Source: Bryobacterales bacterium (GTDB taxonomy: Bacteria; Acidobacteriota; Terriglobia; Bryobacterales; Bryobacteraceae). Taken from it: a DNA stretch of 42,421 nucleotides. The DNA lies in assembly GCA_016789785.1 (NCBI GenBank), contig JAEUQE010000049.1, positions 1-42,421 on the forward strand. The letters are read 5' to 3'. Made by a program: the position numbers and the translations under genes. Positions 32,801 through 40,409 of this stretch are shown here, one piece after another; the first letter of the stretch is position 1, and each line of letters starts with the position of its first letter. The notes beneath the pieces are model-generated. The model was not told where the DNA came from. It ran no database searches and saw nothing but the letters and a program-made list of their open reading frames with translations.

Positions 32801-35489
32801 TCAATGTGACGACGATGTCACCTGTCACGGCAACGCCGCCCGAGCTACCCGTACACTCGACGTCCAGTGGCGAGAGCAACTCCGTTCTCCCCAGGGATCG
32901 GACAGAGGTGGGCAACGCTACTTCCTGCACGTTGCAAGTGATTGTCGGCGTCACGTTGGCCGATTGCCGTACGGTGAACGTGAGAGCCTGGCTGGTTCCG
33001 GGACGGCTCACGCTGATTATGCCACTACGTTCGGCGCCCGACTGGTTTGCCTGAACCGTGAAGGTGATGACGCCGCTGCCCGTACCGGAGCCACCGGAGT
33101 TGATGACCACAAACCCGGCGCTCGACATTGCCGAGTACCCGCAGCCGGACGGAGACGACACAGCAAGAGTGCCCGCGCCTCCTCCGGATGGAAAGGCCTG
33201 ATCGACCGAACTGAGCGCAATGCCGCTGCAATCCGAGCCTGCCTGGCTAATCGCAAAGGTGAGGCCAGCCACCGTGATTGTGCCTGATCTTCCCGTGGCC
33301 GAACCGTTCGCGGAAGCGGAGAAGCTGATTGATCCAGCGCCTGAACCGGATGCCGGAGTCACCGAGATCCAAGGAACATTGCCGATGGCGGTCCACGCGC
33401 AATTCGATGCCGGCAGCGTCAACGTGATGGTGCCAGTGCTCGCGGGCGCGCCGATGTTGGCACTTGCCGGCATCAAGCTGGGAAGGCAGCCTGATCCCGA
33501 TTGGTTCACAACCAGCGTCTGATCACCGATGCTGAGCCGGGCGGACCGGGGTATGCCCGTGGTGTTCGCATCCACCGTAAAAGAGATCGTGCCGTTCCCC
33601 AACCCGGTGGCTGAGCTGGTGATACGCGCGAAAGGAGCGGAGCTTGCTGCCTGCCAGCCGCATCCTGCTCCGGTTGTGACAGTTACGCTGCTGCTGCCAC
33701 CCGCTTGGCTCACAGATACCGATTCCGGCGACAAGCGGTAGATACAGCCCGGCGAAAGGGAAACCGTGGCGGTGCCGGAGCGGGATGGAACCGCGACGCT
33801 GGTCGCCCTCACCACGACGGCCGGTGAGCCCGTGATGTTTGGTGGCGCCGTGTACAGCCCCCCGGAGGTGATGGTTCCTAGAATTGGACTGATGGACCAC
33901 GTCACACCACCGCTGGCTCCGGCGACCGTCGCCTGAAACTGCTGAGTCTGCCCGGAAGAGAGCGTTACCATGGAGGGGGAGACAGAGACCGCCCCGACCG
34001 TGCCGTTTCTTACCTCGAACCGTAGGCGTCCAGGGATGTCGCTGTCAATCATCATCGAGCGCAGCCCAGTCGGACCACTGTCCAGGAACGATCCGGGTAT
34101 CAGCGATCCCCGGAGTTGAAAACTCCGGTTGGCAGCGCCCGTCAAGCCATTGGACCAACCAACCGCAGCCGAATTCCCTCCAAGTCCGTTCGTGCCTCCA
34201 CTTGCATCTCCGGTCTCCCAGGAGATGCGGTCGTAGTTGAACTCGATGTCGAAGTTGCCGGCACCGGTCTCGGCGCGCTCGATCAGGACGAGTTGAAAGC
34301 TATTGGTCCGATCTGCCCGCGAGTAATGGCCAACGTCCAGGTAATTGACGGCGAATCCCGTTTTGCCGTTCTCCAGGTAATCCACACCGAACGTCACCTC
34401 CCCCGAGGATGGATTCGATGTGTCCACGTCGGCGAAGAACGGTGCAATGATTGCTCTGGCAAGACCAGTCAGGCCCTGCGGCGAGTACTCCGGGTAGGGT
34501 CCATCAAAGGTGATGTTTCCATTGTTGTTGATGTAGACCGAGGTACGAACCTGTCCGAAGAAATTCACGGGAAAGCCCAAATCGACGGGCCCAACGAAGC
34601 CGTCGTCGTTGCGCCGCAACACGCCCGTTCTTAAGAAGGGGCTCGTGCGGATGGCTCGTGTGATAGAACTCGCTCCGCGGGTCAGCCGAATCCAATCGAT
34701 CGCAACGTCGCTCGGGTACCCGAGCCCCGAGGGCAACTCGGGCGGAGGAGGCAGTGGCGGGGACAGCCGTCCCAACTCGTTAGGGCTGAATCCAACCGGG
34801 GGGAGCGTCGGCAACTCGCTGGTGTCCAATGCTGCCGTTGCCTGTGAGAAGCCAAATCGAATTCCGGAGCCGAATGAGGAGAGCGTATGTCCCGTTTCCA
34901 CGGCGGCGATCTCGGTGGTCTCGTTATCGCTAAGCAGGGAGAGCCGCACTCGCGCTGATGGCGAGCCCGTGATGACCAGCCGGTACCACGTGTTGTTGGC
35001 GAAACTTACCGGGGAGTTGCGAAGGACACCCGAGTCGATGCTGCTCTGGGCAATCACAAACCGGGTGGAACTACCCCGTTGCTGCGAGAGGGCAATGTAG
35101 TCGAACTTATTGCTATTCGAGGCGTCGAGTAGCCATAGGCCCAGAAATTCACCCGTAGAGGTTCCATCCCCTTGAACCAACGGATTGAAACGGATCTCCA
35201 GGCGAATCGCTCCATCCGCTGCATGGCTGGCCGACGAGATCCAGCCTCGATGGGTCGCATCCAGCAGGTTGTTCTGGAGGCGAATCGCGCTGGCGGCCCC
35301 CCCTACGGATTGAAGCGAGTATCTCGGCGCCCCAAGATAGGTGCGGTCCCAGGTGTTCGGCAATGCGTCCGTATAGCCTGTGAGCGTGCCACTAAAGTCA
35401 TCAAAGAAAAGAACTTGCTGCGCTGAAACGAGTCTGGCAGCAAGTATCGAATATACGAACAACCGTCGAAAAACCGCCTGTGGGTTCAT
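29862..35489 (-). CDS. Giant secreted NIDO/BACON-repeat protein
   Basis: The 1875-residue protein has a signal peptide (MNPQAVFRRLFVYSILAARL, cleaved after VSA). Approximate layout: a lectin-like beta domain (25-250), a NIDO-like domain (288-450, with FVGPVDLGFPVNFFG and AIIAPFFADVDTS), and an Ig-like segment (about 500-575). Three BACON-type units follow (about 580-830, each with a GCGW- or NCAW-like core), then a long beta region and a DUF11-like unit (about 1185-1300, FNYVLVNDSDRQADS). Two more BACON units lie at about 1305-1470. At the C-terminus are three repeats of about 125 residues, each opening PCRV-x-ETR or QCRVSDTR and ending in an IDISGYY-like motif. It is likely a surface adhesion or glycan-binding protein; no catalytic domain was seen. 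No strong ribosome site precedes the ATG. Confidence 0.85.
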   Translation of the reverse strand: MNPQAVFRRLFVYSILAARLVSAQQVLFFDDFSGTLTGYTDALPNTWDRTYLGAPRYSLQSVGGAASAIRLQNNLLDATHRGWISSASHAADGAIRLEIRFNPLVQGDGTSTGEFLGLWLLDASNSNKFDYIALSQQRGSSTRFVIAQSSIDSGVLRNSPVSFANNTWYRLVITGSPSARVRLSLLSDNETTEIAAVETGHTLSSFGSGIRFGFSQATAALDTSELPTLPPVGFSPNELGRLSPPLPPPPELPSGLGYPSDVAIDWIRLTRGASSITRAIRTSPFLRTGVLRRNDDGFVGPVDLGFPVNFFGQVRTSVYINNNGNITFDGPYPEYSPQGLTGLARAIIAPFFADVDTSNPSSGEVTFGVDYLENGKTGFAVNYLDVGHYSRADRTNSFQLVLIERAETGAGNFDIEFNYDRISWETGDASGGTNGLGGNSAAVGWSNGLTGAANRSFQLRGSLIPGSFLDSGPTGLRSMMIDSDIPGRLRFEVRNGTVGAVSVSPSMVTLSSGQTQQFQATVAGASGGVTWSISPILGTITSGGLYTAPPNITGSPAVVVRATSVAVPSRSGTATVSLSPGCIYRLSPESVSVSQAGGSSSVTVTTGAGCGWQAASSAPFARITSSATGLGNGTISFTVDANTTGIPRSARLSIGDQTLVVNQSGSGCLPSLMPASANIGAPASTGTITLTLPASNCAWTAIGNVPWISVTPASGSGAGSISFSASANGSATGRSGTITVAGLTFAISQAGSDCSGIALSSVDQAFPSGGGAGTLAVSSPSGCGYSAMSSAGFVVINSGGSGTGSGVITFTVQANQSGAERSGIISVSRPGTSQALTFTVRQSANVTPTITCNVQEVALPTSVRSLGRTELLSPLDVECTGSSGGVAVTGDIVVTLNANFTNRLRDPGETSDAVLTGPGTTSYAGTVDGVNAVRFPGVVLSAGEASISRRFRITGLRADVSSLGSSASGIDVKATVTVRSPVRVVVTNPVRVAGQSKPPISVVALPSPASRVQTLFVQEAFPNVFKTSSSEAGPGQANTGTRLRVRISRAGSGVSILVPVSASFGRLRLVSFNTDGSGESSIQSLVRQYGAYAQVPLTSGTGWATYEVLEEDPVLIESAQIVILVENATQAQFEQLLFDAKLAPLNETTIASRTAPLPRFADPETSSGSVNLRISGLVQSGSRPAEIRTPVAVGSSATFNYVLVNDSDRQADSVIVRNNLPPGLENPICFTNRGTCSVNGSEVRVNVGTMAGGDRVNASVTAGVSGLPNCPNCGATTIINVASIGGSQPDPDLTNNSTQTAIDTAECALSVGRGTVTGSAGGSSASVSVTTGPTCEWTIPNRPAWVQISPQGPYRGSVTLNLSMSANQGPAREGNVNIGDRIVRMTQSAAGCTTGFSPSTVSMPANGGTVQIALQTGAGCAWEALSLTDWLRITSATTGTGPSSLTLSAQVNAAAFARQGFLEVMGQRVEVSQPSSAPPPGSSAGLRFVAISPCRVMETRPEYNFEGRTGAFGPPYIRSGETRTLAMAQSNVCRLPATAKAYVVNITLVPRGGLDFVTIWPGGESRPEYWTARSPDGQIVANSAIVKAGNGAIQVYASNDADMIIDISGYYTDDTNVPNLAYYPLTPCRVVETRIDYRSPPGPFGPPSLNANQARRFRFPASTLCPIPAGAAAYSVTITAVPEGPLQYLTAWPAGTGQPNISYINSPSGRVLANSVIVPASGDGSVDVLAFNRSDFIIDINGYYAPDNGQGLFYFPVTQCRVSDTRNAAGAYGGPIFADDSSRTIAIPRSSCAGIPTTARGYVLNATALPNGSPMPFLTLWPTGQARPNASVLNAFQGQIATNSAIIPAGSDGSIDLYAFRRTHVVLEVSGYFGR

Positions 35490-35905
35490 TGGGATCGATC
35501 CAGAAAGGGAGTATGTGGACGGAAACGCGGGCGGGACGGTTGGATCGAACTTCTGCGCTATCCAGCATCGACCACGAGCGTTGCCGGCGAGATTGGGTCA
35601 TTCCGGGCTCCGGTGCAGACGGTCTCTTCAACGGCCTGGCCTGGACGAAGACGGCGGCAAACCAGCATTTGCGCACAAACCGCCGCAGCCGACGGTTTGC
35701 CGTCGGGCAACGATCTGGACGCCGGCGGGGCCGCCAAGAGCCAGTCTGGAATGACATGAATTCGGTTATTGTAACAAACAAGTGACAGGCGGGCGGGTTT
35801 ATTTGACGCCATGTAGCGCGATCGCACCACATTGCGTTCCGGACCGCAGCGATGCTCCTTTAGCGCCGATCCTCCGCCAGAATGAGGGAAACCGCGAAAG
35901 CCCGG
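35490..35905 (-). other. 416-bp intergenic stretch upstream of the giant gene
   Basis: No gene is supported. On the minus strand a TACAAT (35772-35767) within a locally AT-rich stretch could be a -10 box, but no matching -35 was found and it lies nearly 280 bp before the start. A short inverted repeat (AAACCG/CGGTTT) lies near 35679-35700. Confidence 0.35.
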
Positions 35906-37633
35906 CTACTGCGGGTAAGGCTCGAACACGATCGGATTCCGGTCAGGGATGACCACCCAGAACTTCCGGTCGCGATAGTAGTCGCGTAGCGCCTGGTTTC
36001 GCGGCTCGCCGAGATCCCGTGCGAAGATCACACGAGCGGAATCGATGACTGGCGGGTTATACACCCAGTCGAGAGTGAAGTAGCGATCGCGCCGGGTGTA
36101 GCGAACCACTACCACGTGGCCGCCCCCCTGCCTTTCCAATTCAGCCGCTACACGCGCTCGCTCCGCGCCCACTCCGAAGCGGCAGCACCGGCCTTCGGAG
36201 GTCCGCATCTGTTCGGGCCGCTCGATGACGGGAACAAGACTCCTCGCGAGGACAGCCGCCAGCAGTGCAGCGGGCAGCCAGACCAGGTACGGAATGGCGA
36301 TGCGCGGCTGGCGGACGATCCACTGGCGGCAGGTCCAGGACAGGACCCCGATCGCCGCGACGGCAAACGGCGCGAAATAGTGCGGGAATGCCGACTGCTC
36401 GGTACAGATCACCGCAAGCCCCAGCGCGGTAAGCAAAGCAAGCCCGCGCGCACGCCGCGTTCGGAGTGCGGCGGCCAGCGCCACCAGTGGTATCGTCAGC
36501 AGGGGCCCCACAAAGTGATGCCATTGGTTGGTGACCTTCAGGGGGGAGTACTGCAGAATCGCAACCGGATTCTCAATCTGCGTGTGCTCCTCGCGTTCCC
36601 ACTCCCAATAGTCCACCAGCTTGGGATGGATGATGGGCTTCGGCTCGGGCTTCATCCAGAACGCTGTCATCGGCCAGCCATAACGCTGCTGATTGGCGAA
36701 GTAAGGCATTTGCCAGGGGCTTCCAGTCACGGCCCGGCAGAATTCCGCGACCCCGAACCCTCCCAGGCCCAGCACCAGGGCCGCCGCGCACGCCGGACGG
36801 AACAGGGTGCGCCAGAATCGCACCAGGAGCCAGACCGTCACCGCGAACCCCAGAACGGCGCCTTCAAACGGACGTGTGATGGCGAGCAGAACCAGCCCGG
36901 CGCCGAACACCAGGCCATTGGCGAACGAAGGCTGGGTACGCAGCCGTCCGGCGGCGCCGAGAATCAGGGCGCCGCCGAGCGCGCCAGGCGCACCTCCCCA
37001 GTAGCTGTGTAGCCAGTAAGCATTCGACCATCCAGTTAGCAGTGCCTTTCCGGCGATGAGCAGCGTCGCCCACCAGGCCCAGAATGGGGGCAGCCATGCG
37101 CGCAGTGCCCACAGAGCGGCGACTGTAAAAAGAACACAGCCGAGCAGCACCCCACCATAGTGAGTACCGAAGAGAAACTTGCCCGCCGCCAGTAACAGGG
37201 CGGGGCCTGGAAGATACATGGAGGCGTAGGACGGCAGTGGCAGCACGTGAATGGTCTCAAAGAACTGCCAGAGTGGATGCGGCGGATTCGCCAGTCTGCC
37301 GGCCAGCAGTGTGTCGGCCAGTAACTGGTGGCTCCACTCATCGGGAACATACGGAACCGGCACAGGCCGTAAGGGAAGTAGCAGCGCTCGGATCAGCAGC
37401 AGGATCAACGGGAGGCTCAGGTAAGCGATGACAGGTGAATTCGCCCACGCGTACGCCCTGCGCACCCAGCCGCCAGACACAGGTAACCATCCGCGCCACG
37501 CAGCGACGAACAGGAGCAGCGCCAGCGGCCATTCCCACACGTTGCAGTTAGCCAAGACAGCGCTGACCGGCGCTGCTACCCAATGTGCGATAAAGTCGGT
37601 CACCCACGAATTCCCTATCCCGTAGTTCGACAA
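35906..37633 (-). CDS. Polytopic membrane protein of unknown function
   Basis: The 575-residue protein has about ten or more hydrophobic helices (for example PLALLLFVAAWRGWLPV, LSLPLILLLIRALLLPL and GLVFGAGLVLLAIT). An early loop, VPYVPDEWSHQLLADTLLAG, carries an acidic residue in the place typical of GT-C/ArnT-like glycosyltransferases. A soluble C-terminal part of about 130 residues contains DRYFTLDWVYNPPVIDSARV and ends RDRKFWVVIPDRN. A glycosyltransferase-like role is a guess. The frame begins with TTG at 37633; GTG at 37603, behind AGGGA, is an alternative. A deleted relative of this gene remains at 29676-29803. Confidence 0.7.
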   Translation of the reverse strand: MSNYGIGNSWVTDFIAHWVAAPVSAVLANCNVWEWPLALLLFVAAWRGWLPVSGGWVRRAYAWANSPVIAYLSLPLILLLIRALLLPLRPVPVPYVPDEWSHQLLADTLLAGRLANPPHPLWQFFETIHVLPLPSYASMYLPGPALLLAAGKFLFGTHYGGVLLGCVLFTVAALWALRAWLPPFWAWWATLLIAGKALLTGWSNAYWLHSYWGGAPGALGGALILGAAGRLRTQPSFANGLVFGAGLVLLAITRPFEGAVLGFAVTVWLLVRFWRTLFRPACAAALVLGLGGFGVAEFCRAVTGSPWQMPYFANQQRYGWPMTAFWMKPEPKPIIHPKLVDYWEWEREEHTQIENPVAILQYSPLKVTNQWHHFVGPLLTIPLVALAAALRTRRARGLALLTALGLAVICTEQSAFPHYFAPFAVAAIGVLSWTCRQWIVRQPRIAIPYLVWLPAALLAAVLARSLVPVIERPEQMRTSEGRCCRFGVGAERARVAAELERQGGGHVVVVRYTRRDRYFTLDWVYNPPVIDSARVIFARDLGEPRNQALRDYYRDRKFWVVIPDRNPIVFEPYPQ

Positions 37634-37943
37634 AACGCTCAGATTGCTTTAGGTGGATTTCCCGACGCTATTCGCTCGATGCGGGCGGCTGCATCTAAGT
37701 CGATCGCAGGCCGGCTGACCCCGAATCGCACCGATCCTGAAAACCGGCTTCGATAAGTTCACCAACCCGCGAACCAATGCGGTTCCCCCGGTTCGCCGAG
37801 AGCCTTAACCAGCGTACTCTACCCGGACCATGCCTCGCTGCCGGAATACGGATAACCACCTTCGCTCACCACTCATCGCCACTTAGGGCCAGTGTAACCG
37901 CGGGCATGGCTGGAGGTTCTCAGGACCCGCGAGCGAAGCGCCT
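37634..37943. other. 310-bp intergenic stretch
   Basis: The gap lies between the membrane-protein start and the methyltransferase stop. I see no gene, clear hairpin terminator or promoter in it. Confidence 0.4.
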
Positions 37944-38948
37944 TTACCGGACCGCCACGATAAGTTGCTGCGGCGACTGCGGCACGTCCATGAATTCGCA
38001 CGCCGCGAACCCGGCCTCCTGCAACATCTCTGTGTACTGGCTGCGTGTGAAAGCGTCGCCTTCCGCCGTGTTCGCCAGCATCATCATGGAAAACGAGGCT
38101 GGCAGCGGAGGCGTCACCCGGTCATCGTTCGGTACGAATTCCAGCACCAGCAACCGTCCGCCCGGAATCAGCGCGGCATGGAATCGTTTCATCAGCGAAA
38201 CGCATTCCGCCTGGCTGAAGTGGTGGAAGAGATTCGTCACCAAGATCCCGTCATAGCCGTCCCCCAGGTCGGCGGTGAAAGCGCTGCCCGGAAGCAGCGT
38301 CAACGCCACGCCGGCGTTTCGCGCATGCTCCGCCGTCACTTCCAGCACGGAGGGAAAGTCGAGCGCGACAATCTCGCAGCCAGGCGAGTGGCGGGCAACC
38401 GCGAGTCCGAACATCCCGTGGCTCGCTGCGACGTCCAGTACTTTCTTTGGCGGTGCGCCTTTGTCCAGTTGTCCGGCCATGAACTCCGCCGCTCCGGCCA
38501 CAAAAGGCTGCATGGTGCGCGCGAACGTCACCCACTCGTCCACCTCTTCGCCGGCCAAGGGAACATCAAGCGCAGTGTGCCCGCGGCGAATCGTCTCCGT
38601 CAACCGGCTGGAGGCCTGCATGATCTTGTTGTTCATCAGGAATCGTACCGAAGGCGCCAAGCTTGCCGGGGAATGCGGCGAGAGGAACACCGCACTCGTC
38701 GCCGTGTGGATATACCCGCCGTCCCGTTTCGCGATCAAACCGTGGATCGTCAGAAAGTCGCAGAGAATGCGAATGCCGCGCTCCGGAACGTGGCAGCGTT
38801 CCGCAATCTCGGCCGCCGTCCGAGGCGCCTCGCTGAGCACGGCAAAAACTCCCACATCCACGGCTGCGCGTAACGCCGCGGAACGCTGGTGCGCCGTAAT
38901 CGTATTCCAAACCAATTCCGGATTCGGTGTATCCATCATATCCATCAT
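37944..38948 (-). CDS. SAM-dependent O-methyltransferase, family 2 (ASMT/COMT-like)
   Basis: The start at 38948 (MMDMMDTPNPELVWNTITAH) follows an AAGGA site and gives 334 residues; upstream in-frame codons do not look like protein. An N-terminal winged-helix dimerisation domain (about 10-100) includes GVFAVLSEAPRTAAEIAERC. The SAM-binding domain follows: VLDVAASHGMFGLAVARH (170-187, with DVAASHG in place of the more usual DVGGGxG), ALDFPSVLEVTAEHA, and LVTNLFHHFSQAECVSLMKR. The His pair in that last block is near the family's catalytic base. The substrate is unknown and no biosynthetic cluster surrounds it. Confidence 0.82.
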   Translation of the reverse strand: MMDMMDTPNPELVWNTITAHQRSAALRAAVDVGVFAVLSEAPRTAAEIAERCHVPERGIRILCDFLTIHGLIAKRDGGYIHTATSAVFLSPHSPASLAPSVRFLMNNKIMQASSRLTETIRRGHTALDVPLAGEEVDEWVTFARTMQPFVAGAAEFMAGQLDKGAPPKKVLDVAASHGMFGLAVARHSPGCEIVALDFPSVLEVTAEHARNAGVALTLLPGSAFTADLGDGYDGILVTNLFHHFSQAECVSLMKRFHAALIPGGRLLVLEFVPNDDRVTPPLPASFSMMMLANTAEGDAFTRSQYTEMLQEAGFAACEFMDVPQSPQQLIVAVR

Positions 38949-39136
38949 GATGATTTTTCCTTCAAAAGAGACTAACACACTTCCCTTGCATCCTTCGCCG
39001 CCTGGATGCGATTTTGCAGCTCCTGTACTTACCTCGGAGGCGCCCGGCGCCGGTGGCCGCGTTCGACCGCATCCAGACAGGCGGCCAGGTCCGCCCGCGT
39101 CAAGCACGGGCGAACCTCCATCCAAGCGCGAACAGA

Positions 39137-40081
39137 CTACGGAATCGTGATTCCAAATGACGCCGCGGTGCTCTTGATGAACCCAAGGTTCGCATCCACG
39201 CGCGTGTAGATACCGGCATCGCCGCACGGAGTTACCGCATTGTCCGTGGCTCGCGAAGTAAGTCCAGCAACCTTCCGATGGCCTCCAACCGTGATGTAAG
39301 CCGGCCCGCCGCTGTCACCCGTGCACGTGTCGAACCCGCCGCCGCCGGCCACAAACTCGAGATCGGCGTCGAACCCCATCACATCCTCGGCATCTTCGAA
39401 ATCCTCAGCCGCCGTGCGCCGCACATGGGTGATCGGGACCGCCACCATGCGCTTCCGCCCGAATCCGCTGGATGCGAACCGGTCGCTGTTGCCGAAGCCA
39501 ACCAGAGTGGTCTCCGATGCGGCCGCGACCTCGGCGGTGGATGCGATCCCAACGGGCGCCACTTGCGCGTCGTTGCGGAGTATCAGGACGGCTGCGTCGT
39601 GAAACCGCTCCGTCAGCGGATACTGGGGGGTGATGATCATCCGCCGCACGTTCACCACGTTCGCTCCGGAGAGGTTCGACATGTTGTTGGCATTCAGCGC
39701 CACCACGTTCGCCGGCGCCCGCGGATCAAAACAGTGGGCCGCGGAAAGCACCACTCGCTTGTGCACCAGCACGCCCGTGCAGAACCAGCTCACCGTTCCA
39801 TTGGCGCGCCGCCGTCCCACCAGGCAGCACTCGGGGAAGTCGGTGGCGGCGACGGGCACGCCCCCTACAATGGTCGTCAGATTATCGGCGATGGATGATG
39901 CCATGGTCGCCGCTCCTGACGGGTTCTGCGCGCTCTCGCTCAAATACTTCGCCATGAGCGCGGCCAGTTGCTCATATTTCTGCCGCAGATGCAGATAGGC
40001 GCCGCGTGCGTCGAACTCCTGGCTCTCCAGGCCGTTCTGGCACGCGCAGCCATGCCGTTGTTGGATGTTTCGTTGTTGCAT
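39137..40081 (-). CDS. Trypsin-like (S1) serine protease without signal peptide
   Basis: The 314-residue protein has a 70-residue N-terminal pro-region rich in Gln and charged residues (MQQRNIQQRHGCACQNGLES) and no hydrophobic leader. The mature chain would begin at IVGG (71-74), the classic activation site. Triad residues are His116 (LSAAHCFD), Asp162 (FHDAAVLIL) and Ser257 (CTGDSGGPAYI). The residue six before the Ser is Asp251 (GFDTCTGDSGG), suggesting trypsin-like preference for Lys/Arg. Cysteines are placed as in secreted S1 enzymes. A GAGGAG site precedes the ATG. It is divergent from the small propeptide-like gene with only 42 bp between the starts. Confidence 0.9.
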   Translation of the reverse strand: MQQRNIQQRHGCACQNGLESQEFDARGAYLHLRQKYEQLAALMAKYLSESAQNPSGAATMASSIADNLTTIVGGVPVAATDFPECCLVGRRRANGTVSWFCTGVLVHKRVVLSAAHCFDPRAPANVVALNANNMSNLSGANVVNVRRMIITPQYPLTERFHDAAVLILRNDAQVAPVGIASTAEVAAASETTLVGFGNSDRFASSGFGRKRMVAVPITHVRRTAAEDFEDAEDVMGFDADLEFVAGGGGFDTCTGDSGGPAYITVGGHRKVAGLTSRATDNAVTPCGDAGIYTRVDANLGFIKSTAASFGITIP

Positions 40082-40123
40082 TGGGTTCTCCTCAAGGGTT
40101 TTGCGATATGATCGGATCAGGCC

Positions 40124-40390
40124 ATGGCGAAGTTATCGTCGAAACTAAGTCCGAAGGCAAAGAAGTGCGTGCTGGCCGGAGCCGCCTCCACGGGCGCGCT
40201 GGTGGAGGTGGGCGCGGGCTTTGGCGCCGAGGAGACCGAGCAGCGGCTTCGCGACGCCGGCGCCACCCAGGTATCGTGGGTGAACAAACCTCGATTGCTG
40301 AGCATTGAGATCCCTTCCGCCGGTCTGCCGGCCGTTGCCAACCTGGAAGAAGTGGTCTACGTGGAAGCGGCCGAAACTTACAGCGAGTAA
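40124..40390 (+). CDS. Small stand-alone subtilase-propeptide-like (I9-like) protein
   Basis: The 88-residue protein is not an enzyme. Its second half, RLLSIEIPSAGLPAVANLEE then VVYVEAAETY, parallels the pro-region of the neighbouring subtilase (GIYSVDVPLDRMEELGSREE then VVFVEAGRPM). Such I9-type units fold the protease and inhibit it by placing their C-terminal strand at the active site. A free copy could act as a trans inhibitor or chaperone. It has no signal peptide. It lies between the trypsin-like gene (divergent) and the subtilase gene (convergent, 19 bp between stops), which supports a control role. The ribosome site (GGATCAGG) is moderate. Confidence 0.65.
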   Translation: MAKLSSKLSPKAKKCVLAGAASTGALVEVGAGFGAEETEQRLRDAGATQVSWVNKPRLLSIEIPSAGLPAVANLEEVVYVEAAETYSE

Positions 40391-40409
40391 TCAGGGCTCC
40401 GGAGGATAG

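Noticed and set aside
36116..37012. 298-codon plus-strand frame opposite the membrane protein
   Set aside because: It is rich in Arg/Gln/Gly/Pro without motifs, while the minus strand encodes clear transmembrane helices.
38949..39227. N-terminal extension of the methyltransferase to 39227
   Set aside because: The extra 93 residues do not resemble the family and overlap the trypsin gene end; 38948 has an AAGGA site.
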